This document shows, piece by piece, positions 34,832 to 40,952 of a stretch of DNA of 40,952 bases (within the stretch, counting starts at the first letter, position 1; every line of letters begins with the position of its first letter). The notes below the pieces were generated by a model that worked only from the letters and a program-made list of their open reading frames with translations, searched no databases and was not told the DNA's origin. A program made the translations under genes and the position numbers. The DNA is taken from positions 1 to 40,952 of the forward strand of contig JAGPCT010000033.1 in assembly GCA_018057925.1 (NCBI GenBank). The letters are read 5' to 3'. The DNA is from Saprospiraceae bacterium (lineage in GTDB: Bacteria; Bacteroidota; Bacteroidia; Chitinophagales; Saprospiraceae).

Positions 34832-37087
34832 ATGTTGGAGATAGTCAGTAGAACCAATGTTTCAAAGAAGTTACTCGGATTTTTAGATAGCCAGGATCTA
34901 CCAAAGGCTCTATTAATGGCATTTAGCTTAATAGTTCCGATAGTCGTCGGATACGGATTAAATCATTTACAACTGGGTATATATGTGGCATTGGGGGCAT
35001 TTTTGGTTTCAGCCAACGATATTGATGGAAGCATAAGGCTCAAGGTGATAGGACTTTTGATAGCCACTGCTTTGTCTATGGGCGTATTGCTTCTATCTTT
35101 TTATATGCCATCGGCGCAATGGGTGGCATTGCTTATTTACGGTATTTTGATATTTTGCTTAAGTTATTTGTCTGTTTTTGGATTTAGGGCTTCACTGATA
35201 AGCTTTTCGGGTTTATTTGCCTTGGTTATGAGCTTCTCAACTCTCTTTGAATCAGAATATCATGTCTTCTTTGTTGTAATGATGGTAGGTATAGGCGGGT
35301 TGTGGTATGCTTTGTTGGTTTTGATCCGATATTTTCTGTTTTATAAGAAACAAATGGAATTTTATTTGAGCGAAGCCTTTGAATTGACTTCTCAGCTTAT
35401 GGGTGTCAGGGCAGAGCTGATTGACCCGAAGTGTGACAGAAAAAGGCTGTTGACAGAGATGTTGGACATACAGTCTAAGCTTACCACCAATCATGAAGTA
35501 TTGAGAGAATTGTTGATAATGAATCGGAGAGGATTTAGTAATTCTTCCTTCCAAACAATTCGATTGAATGTATTTACTGATCTGGTCGATATGCTTGAAT
35601 TGGCTATTGCTAATCCGGTTCAATATGATAAGATGGATTTAATAATGCGAACCCATTCAAGGCAGTTGACCGATTTTCAGGAACTTTTAAATGCTATAAG
35701 CCGACGATTGCGCTTCATTGGTAAGAATATTTCGCATACCCTGCGTTTGCAAGATGATGATTCCATCCGTATGTTGATGCAGAAAGTAAGTAAAAATATT
35801 GCTTCTTTTATACCGAAGGCTGACGATGGTGTAGAATCAACGTTAATGTTGACAAATTATCAAAAATATCTCCAAAACCAATCTGATAAGGTTGCACACA
35901 TAGAGCGCAGCCTTAAATCGGGAAATGTAGCCACTAAACAATCTAGGAAAAGGGATGATTCCTTGCGGTTCTTGACCAAACAAGATTACAATCCGACCAT
36001 CATCATCGAGAACTTCAACCTTCAGTCACCTATGTTTAGGCACTCGTTGCGAATTGCCATCGTGTCAATTGCCGGCTTCGCTTTAGGCCAATATCTTGAT
36101 TTAGACAATGCTTATTGGATTTTGTTGACGATTGTTGTCATCATGAGACCAAGCTATGGCTTGACCAAAGAACGGTCGCGAAATAGAATTATTGGAACGA
36201 TTATAGGCGGAATTGTAGCCTATGGGCTGATTCTATGGGTCAACAACCATACCTTTAATATTGTAATGAGCATCCTGACTTTTATAATAGGTATATCTAT
36301 GTTGCAGACCAATTATAAAACAGCTGCTGCATTCATAACAATGCAGGTGATTTTTACATTTGCTTTGATAGAGCCGAATGTAGCGGAAATCATTCAATTT
36401 CGTGTGATGAATACGCTGATTGGTGCCGCTCTTGCTACGTTGGGGGTTTGGTTGCTATTGCCAACCAAAGAAATAAGTACTTTGGATAAATCTTTGTTGG
36501 AGTCTATCCGTGCCAATCGATTTTTCCTTTTAGAATTATCAAGATACTATAATACTAAGGTGAAGAAACCCGAATATAAAATATTGCGTAAAAAGGCATT
36601 TTTGTCTATTTCAGAATTAAATTCCGTTTATCAAAGAATCTTGCAAGAACCGAAACAGGATAAAGAAAATATGGATATTGTGTACCAAGTTGTTTTGCTT
36701 CAGTATTCTTTTTTAACATCTATTGCTTCATTGGGATCCTACATCACCAACAATCCGACTACACCCGCTTCCATGATGTTTAACCGTGCTGTGAAGTATA
36801 TTGATTCAAATCTGACCTTGGTAGAAGAGTTGATCAAAAGTGGTCAGGAAGGCCGGAATGGCACCATCTCAGTGTTAGAAGACAAAGTAAAGGGCAGAGA
36901 GCCTGACATAGAATCAATATTTACCATTAATAATGTAGAACAGGCAAGAAAATTTGAGTTGGAAGAGTCGCATCTTGTCATGGAACAACTACAATGGCTT
37001 TCTGATTTAAGTCGCTTGATACCGGCTCATATTCGTAAAATCAAGTTCGAAAAACAGCGCTTTTTGCCGGAGGTTTTTCCCGGATAA
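34832..37087 (+). CDS. FUSC/YccS-family inner-membrane protein
   Basis: A 751-residue integral membrane protein of the FUSC (aromatic-acid exporter/YccS-YhfK) type. Two blocks of membrane helices (about 24-170 and 400-550) are each followed by a cytoplasmic helical domain. The second block contains the signature IVVIMRPSYGLTKERSRNRIIGTIIGG. Length and layout match YccS-like proteins (about 720 residues). Transport of aromatic or amphipathic compounds is suggested by the family but no periplasmic adaptor (HlyD-type) or outer-membrane partner adjoins it. A TACTTTTG -7-like box at 34800-34807 may drive it with a short leader. Confidence 0.9.
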   Translation: MLEIVSRTNVSKKLLGFLDSQDLPKALLMAFSLIVPIVVGYGLNHLQLGIYVALGAFLVSANDIDGSIRLKVIGLLIATALSMGVLLLSFYMPSAQWVALLIYGILIFCLSYLSVFGFRASLISFSGLFALVMSFSTLFESEYHVFFVVMMVGIGGLWYALLVLIRYFLFYKKQMEFYLSEAFELTSQLMGVRAELIDPKCDRKRLLTEMLDIQSKLTTNHEVLRELLIMNRRGFSNSSFQTIRLNVFTDLVDMLELAIANPVQYDKMDLIMRTHSRQLTDFQELLNAISRRLRFIGKNISHTLRLQDDDSIRMLMQKVSKNIASFIPKADDGVESTLMLTNYQKYLQNQSDKVAHIERSLKSGNVATKQSRKRDDSLRFLTKQDYNPTIIIENFNLQSPMFRHSLRIAIVSIAGFALGQYLDLDNAYWILLTIVVIMRPSYGLTKERSRNRIIGTIIGGIVAYGLILWVNNHTFNIVMSILTFIIGISMLQTNYKTAAAFITMQVIFTFALIEPNVAEIIQFRVMNTLIGAALATLGVWLLLPTKEISTLDKSLLESIRANRFFLLELSRYYNTKVKKPEYKILRKKAFLSISELNSVYQRILQEPKQDKENMDIVYQVVLLQYSFLTSIASLGSYITNNPTTPASMMFNRAVKYIDSNLTLVEELIKSGQEGRNGTISVLEDKVKGREPDIESIFTINNVEQARKFELEESHLVMEQLQWLSDLSRLIPAHIRKIKFEKQRFLPEVFPG

Positions 37088-37207
37088 GAGAAAAGAGAGT
37101 TTTTATGCTTTTTGCATGGATTGAACGCGTATATTTATCCATAATTCGGGTTTAAAAGGAATTTGATTATAAAGTAGAATTTAGGATTATCATAAAATAT
37201 CTGAATC

Positions 37208-38779
37208 ATGAAGGAGTATGTGATGGATTCCTCTCTCGTTAAAGAGGACATAGCAAATTTCAATTTTAAAGTGTTCACAAAAAAGTTGAAAATAGTTTTT
37301 TTATGCCTTTTGGGATTTAGTATCGTAGTACAACAGTTGGATGCCCAACCCTTTGTTTCTCAAGTTTATCCCATTCGTATTGATAGCAATGTCATTGTGG
37401 GGACGACAACTAATTATTGCCTGTTCCCTTTCACCCTGAAAATCCACCTATATAAGCCGGTAGGCGATCACAATAAGAATCGACCGGTAGTGATATTTTC
37501 CAATCCCGGTGGACCGATGGGGCCACCTATTGCCAACAGAGACATCAATGTAGAATTTTTTGCAAAATCCTTTGCTTCTCGAGGGTATGTGAGTGTTATT
37601 TTGGAATATAGGAGAGGAGTGCATTTGTACCCATTTGAACCCGGACTGCCTCTATGTCTAAATCCGGTTATCTCCTGGCTTGTGCCTCAGGTCCAGCTTT
37701 TGTATTCCAATCTCGTGGCGGGCGATGAGGAATTTGTCAGAGGCGTATATCGGGCAGTACAAGATATTAAGACTGTGGTTAAATTTATGAAAACCAACCA
37801 CATTCAGGATAGTACAGACATAGATCGGGTGTTTTTGTCCGGACATAGCGGGGGCGCTGTTGTAACGTTGTATGCGGCATTCATGAATGACCCATCCAAA
37901 AAACCCGCCGCTTGTGGTGATATCCTCCCGGCAAAAAATCCGGATTGGCAAGATACTCCTTTTCAGATATGCGGCCCCAATGGCATTGATGATAAACTGT
38001 ATAACTTATACAACAATGGTCAAGACTATGAGAACCCCAATTGTTATCAACGTCCCGACTTAGGACGATTAGAGTTTGATATCATAAAAAGCAATGAATA
38101 TGATGCATCTATCCGAGGCATAGCGACTATGGCGGGTGGCATAAGAGTACAAGATACAACATTGCTCACAGGCATAAATGATTTGCCTATATTTATGTAC
38201 CATCAAACGGGTGATTATCTCGTACCCTTTGATGTGGACACTTTATATACCTGCTTTGAAAAAAATTTCAACTTCCTCTATCCGGCTATTCATCATTTTA
38301 TGCCATTGGTTGGTGGGTCTAATTGGTTGAATCAGCAACTAACAAAGGTTAATTGGGCGGGACGCCATAAGTTGTGGGCTTATGGTGAAAACCAACAACC
38401 GCCGGATGTTGCAGGGCTATGGTGTATGCTCAATCATGATTTCAAACCGACTATAGAGCAAGTGGCTGATTCTATTGCCATATTCTTTGCCGATGAATTG
38501 AATACAACGAATCATGTACAATCTTCCTTTTCACAACCAAAAATCAAAGTGTATCCTAATCCTTCTTCCAATCTTGTACATATAGACATTCCATTTTCAA
38601 TGAAGGGAAACTTTACGGTAGAATTATGGGATTTTAATAGCCATCGATGCTTACGTACGGTAAAAAATCAAAGTTTTGATTTGGATGTGAGTCAATTTAA
38701 GGTTAATCCGGGTCTTTATTATCTTCAACTTAAAAATGAGAAAATGATTTTTACCGAAAAATTGATAATCAGTCCATAA
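37208..38779 (+). CDS. Secreted alpha/beta-hydrolase with T9SS sorting domain
   Basis: A 523-residue exported hydrolase. From the ATG at 37208 there are 24 charged residues before the signal peptide (KKLKIVFLCLLGFSIVVQQLDAQ, cut after DA); a GTG at 37271 would give a more usual signal peptide, so the start is uncertain. The hydrolase domain has VVIFSNPGGPMGPP (oxyanion region) and the nucleophile elbow VFLSGHSGGAVV with S214; HQTGDYLVPFD resembles the acid-residue strand of esterases. Residues ~447-523 form a type A T9SS sorting domain (KIKVYPNPSSNLVHIDI, GLYYLQLKNEKMIFTEKLII). An extracellular esterase or lipase is inferred. A solo repeat tail (AATTCGGGTTTAAAAGG) lies at 37143. Confidence 0.85.
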   Translation: MKEYVMDSSLVKEDIANFNFKVFTKKLKIVFLCLLGFSIVVQQLDAQPFVSQVYPIRIDSNVIVGTTTNYCLFPFTLKIHLYKPVGDHNKNRPVVIFSNPGGPMGPPIANRDINVEFFAKSFASRGYVSVILEYRRGVHLYPFEPGLPLCLNPVISWLVPQVQLLYSNLVAGDEEFVRGVYRAVQDIKTVVKFMKTNHIQDSTDIDRVFLSGHSGGAVVTLYAAFMNDPSKKPAACGDILPAKNPDWQDTPFQICGPNGIDDKLYNLYNNGQDYENPNCYQRPDLGRLEFDIIKSNEYDASIRGIATMAGGIRVQDTTLLTGINDLPIFMYHQTGDYLVPFDVDTLYTCFEKNFNFLYPAIHHFMPLVGGSNWLNQQLTKVNWAGRHKLWAYGENQQPPDVAGLWCMLNHDFKPTIEQVADSIAIFFADELNTTNHVQSSFSQPKIKVYPNPSSNLVHIDIPFSMKGNFTVELWDFNSHRCLRTVKNQSFDLDVSQFKVNPGLYYLQLKNEKMIFTEKLIISP

Positions 38780-38847
38780 ACAGGGAGTTTTACTTTTTTT
38801 GTTACTTCAAGCTTCTATCAAAAAGCACACTCTATAATCTCAAGTTT

Positions 38848-38855
38848 TACTTTTG
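38848..38855 (+). promoter_or_regulatory. Candidate -7 box of the ABC-F gene
   Basis: TACTTTTG fits TAnnTTTG, 41 nt before the ATG at 38897. No -33 TTG at the expected distance; a second weaker box (TTTCTTTG, 38884-38891) is almost on top of the start codon. Confidence 0.35.
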
Positions 38856-38896
38856 CATATTATGATATACACACTTTTATCCCTTTCTTTGTGGCG

Positions 38897-40756
38897 ATGA
38901 ATTATTTGACTTTAGAAAATATTAAAAAATCTTATGGGGATAAAGTGTTGTTTGACGGCCTCTCCATGTCCATCAATGAAGGTCAGAAAATAGCCTTAGT
39001 GGCACGTAATGGTACCGGTAAGACCACGCTCCTTCGGGTTATTGCCGGGCAGGAAGGTAGCGAAGGCGAAAAGGCCAGTGTTTTGTTTAAAAAAGATTTG
39101 AGAATTGAGTACCTAACTCAGGAACCGGAATTTAACCCCGACCATACTGTTATCGATGCCGTTTTTGACAGCAGCAACCCGGTTTTGTTGGCTGTTAAAG
39201 AGTATGAACGTGCCATGCTGACTCCTCATCAAGAAGCTCGATTGCAGGCGGCTATCAATGAAATGGAAGACAAAAAAGCCTGGGATGTTGAATCTTCTGT
39301 TAAAGAGATTCTTTTTAAATTGAAAATAACGGATTTTGACCAACAAGTTAAATTCCTGTCAGGTGGTCAGGCTAAGAGGTTGGCACTCGCAAAGGTGCTC
39401 ATTTCTGAACCTGAGCTCCTTATATTAGATGAACCCACCAACCATCTCGATGTGGAGATGATAGAGTGGCTGGAAAACTATCTTCGCCATCCAGGCCTCA
39501 CCCTGCTGATTGTTACCCACGACCGCTATTTCCTTGAAAATGTATGTAATCAAATCTTAGAGCTTGAAAATGGCATCTTGTATAAATACGCAGGTAATTA
39601 TTCTGAATACCTCGAAAAGAGACTGTCCAGACAAGAAAACGATGCCATTGCGTTGGATAAAAATAAAAAACTATTTGTCAAAGAACTTGAATGGGTCAGG
39701 CGAATGCCTCAAGCCCGCTCCACCAAAGCAAAGGCAAGGATTGACCAGTTTGAAGTACTGAAAAAAGAAATCGCCAATCAAAGGGAATCGGCCTCACTAC
39801 AGATTAACATTAAGTCCAATCGATTGGGCTCCAAAATCGTCGAAGCTCACAATGTGGGCAAATCCTACGGTAATAAAAAGTTGTTTTCGGGCTTTTCTTA
39901 TAAATTTAAAAAAGATGATCGCGTAGGAATAATAGCCCCCAATGGCGCCGGAAAAACAACCCTTCTCAATATTCTTACCGGAGGCATCCAACCGGATGAA
40001 GGCAAGATTGTCATCGGCGATACAGTAGTGTTTGGTTATTACACGCAGGCAGGGATGAATATGAAGGAAGACCGTCGAGTCATCGATGTCATCACGGACG
40101 TAGCCGAATACATTCCTACCGATAAAGGTAATAATATTACGGCTGCATCCCTATTGGAACGGTTTTTGTTTCCACGGGAACAGCAACAAGTCTATGTGTC
40201 GCAGCTGAGTGGTGGCGAAAAAAGAAGGCTTTACTTGATGACTATCTTGATGGCCAATCCTAATTTTCTCATTTTAGATGAACCGACAAATGATCTCGAC
40301 TTAGTGACGCTCAATGTGTTGGAAGAATTTCTTGCTACCTATCAGGGATGTTTGATTCTTGTTTCTCACGATCGGTATTTTATGGATAAGCTGGTAGAAC
40401 ACATCTTTGTATTGGGCAATGGAAGTCAGATTGTGGATTATCCGGGTAATTACAGCCAATATCGAGCTTTTCTTGAAATCCAGGAGCAAAAAGAAAGAGA
40501 AATGAGGCAATCGACACCCGAAGTACAGCCTAAGTCAACTGCTGCCCTTTCCTATGAGGACAGAAAAGATGTACAGCGCATTGAGCGGGAATTGAAAAAG
40601 CTTGAAGAGGAGAAAGTCTCGATTACAGTACGATTTGATGATGCATCCTTGGCTTTAGATGACATTCAAAAATATTCCGCCCGGTTGAAGGACATAGAAG
40701 CCTCTATTGAAGAAAAAGAAATGCAATGGATGGAGCTTATGGAAAAATATGAATAA
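38897..40756 (+). CDS. ABC-F family ATPase (Uup-like)
   Basis: A 619-residue soluble tandem ABC ATPase without membrane domains. ATG at 38897 (MNYLTLENIKKSYG) is preferred over the in-frame GTG at 38891. First ABC domain: Walker A ARNGTGKTT, signature LSGGQAKRLALAKVL, Walker B LLILDEPTNHLD. The interdomain linker (about 240-310) is charged, with WVRRMPQARSTKAKARI as in the P-site tRNA-interaction motif. Second ABC domain: APNGAGKTT, LSGGEKRRLYL, FLILDEPTNDLD. The C-terminal ~80 residues are a coiled coil like the Uup DNA/ribosome-binding tail. Such proteins act on ribosomes rather than in transport. A terminator lies ~110 nt downstream. Confidence 0.95.
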   Translation: MNYLTLENIKKSYGDKVLFDGLSMSINEGQKIALVARNGTGKTTLLRVIAGQEGSEGEKASVLFKKDLRIEYLTQEPEFNPDHTVIDAVFDSSNPVLLAVKEYERAMLTPHQEARLQAAINEMEDKKAWDVESSVKEILFKLKITDFDQQVKFLSGGQAKRLALAKVLISEPELLILDEPTNHLDVEMIEWLENYLRHPGLTLLIVTHDRYFLENVCNQILELENGILYKYAGNYSEYLEKRLSRQENDAIALDKNKKLFVKELEWVRRMPQARSTKAKARIDQFEVLKKEIANQRESASLQINIKSNRLGSKIVEAHNVGKSYGNKKLFSGFSYKFKKDDRVGIIAPNGAGKTTLLNILTGGIQPDEGKIVIGDTVVFGYYTQAGMNMKEDRRVIDVITDVAEYIPTDKGNNITAASLLERFLFPREQQQVYVSQLSGGEKRRLYLMTILMANPNFLILDEPTNDLDLVTLNVLEEFLATYQGCLILVSHDRYFMDKLVEHIFVLGNGSQIVDYPGNYSQYRAFLEIQEQKEREMRQSTPEVQPKSTAALSYEDRKDVQRIERELKKLEEEKVSITVRFDDASLALDDIQKYSARLKDIEASIEEKEMQWMELMEKYE

Positions 40757-40842
40757 TCCCTAATTCATCATTAGAAAATGCTGTATCCAACATCAGGGCG
40801 TCCATGATAATCAGCACTCTTTAATCCAAAACTCCGTTTTTT
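40757..40842 (-). repeat. Eroded three-hairpin repeat, family 1, copy F (inverted)
   Basis: On the minus strand it reads AGTGCTGATTAT, then CCTGATGT, then a right-end-like GCATTTTCTAATGATGAATTAGGG, in the same order as copies C and D but with many changes. Placed directly after the ABC-F stop codon. Confidence 0.4.
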
Positions 40843-40867
40843 TTCCCGCTTAATTTTCAAAAAAAGT

Positions 40868-40897
40868 GGCACAGATGCTTGCTGTGTCGTTTTTTTT
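40868..40897 (+). terminator. Intrinsic terminator downstream of the ABC-F gene
   Basis: GGCACAG (40868-40874) and CTGTGTC (40882-40888) form a 7-bp stem (one G-U pair) with a 7-nt loop, followed by G and a run of eight T. Confidence 0.75.
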
Positions 40898-40908
40898 ATC
40901 TATATTTG
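40879..40908 (+). promoter_or_regulatory. Promoter of the gene at the right edge
   Basis: TTG at 40879-40881, a 19-nt spacer and TATATTTG at 40901-40908, a near-ideal Bacteroidota promoter. Its -33 element lies in the loop of the preceding terminator hairpin. Predicted start near 40915, 15 nt before an ATG. Confidence 0.6.
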
Positions 40909-40929
40909 AGCTACCTAAATAAGTTGCTT

Positions 40930-40952
40930 ATGTATTTACCAGAATGGGTTCA
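40930..40952 (+). CDS. Start of a truncated gene at the window edge
   Basis: ATG at 40930 opens MYLPEWV before the window ends. It is supported by the promoter 22-51 nt upstream. Seven residues are too few to name a family; some Bacteroidota transposases begin similarly, which is a weak resemblance only. Confidence 0.4.

Overview
The window looks like a chromosomal segment from an environmental member of the Bacteroidota, probably Saprospiria or a related lineage. The evidence is the gene content: Bacteroidota-restricted families (DUF4290, DUF4270, DUF4294, a half-length glycogen-synthase-like protein), two secreted proteins with type IX secretion (T9SS) C-terminal sorting domains, bacillithiol deacetylase BshB1, and an ATP synthase operon without atpD/atpC. 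Several promoters fit the Bacteroidota pattern TTG-N18..20-TAnnTTTG. Composition is AT-rich and fairly even. No tRNA, rRNA, CRISPR array or prophage was seen.

Layout. 1-4793 (minus): a four-gene run reading half-length glycogen synthase, DUF4270 lipoprotein, glmS, DUF4290, i.e. envelope/aminosugar housekeeping. 5160-10607 (plus): atpB-atpE-atpF-atpH-atpA-atpG, with stem-loops in the leader, on both sides of atpE, between atpA and atpG, and a terminator at the end. 10608-13213: an accessory pocket with repeats, a secreted alpha/beta hydrolase and a dead IS5-type transposase. 13214-19277: yifB (minus), then a tight plus-strand run SnoaL-like / bshB1 / Nif3-like / zinc-ribbon coiled coil, a terminator and a periplasmic TPR protein. 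19282-20400 (minus): TPMT-like methyltransferase and a four-helix membrane protein. 20809-25379: transglutaminase-like protein, OsmC, DUF4294 (minus) and the bifunctional penicillin-binding protein PBP1A. 25416-29127 (minus): a Zn/Cd-type P1B ATPase and a PLP-dependent decarboxylase. 29456-31527: an OmpR-type response regulator and its histidine kinase. 31528-32237: a mosaic of intergenic repeats. 32238-34359: CBS-domain protein and TlpA-like thioredoxin (minus), uppS (plus). 34832-40756: FUSC-family membrane protein, a T9SS-sorted hydrolase and an ABC-F ATPase. At 40930 a new gene begins and runs off the window.

Coding regions are mostly conventional. The least explained material is in the gaps: at least four families of short, structured, non-coding repeats occupy most of the large intergenic spaces. 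The clearest is a ~150 bp element predicted to fold into three hairpins, with paired base changes between copies that preserve the stems. It occurs in both orientations (10852-11000, 12988-13125, 20487-20638, 34483-34592 and probably 40757-40842). A second family is an inverted pair about 22 kb apart (10647-10714 and 32727-32792), a third is a 133 bp direct repeat flanking a CCCGAAGGG REP cluster (31598-32201), and many gaps end in a shared AATTYGGGTTRAA motif. No transposase for these elements is present here. All assignments rest on reading the sequence; no database search was done.
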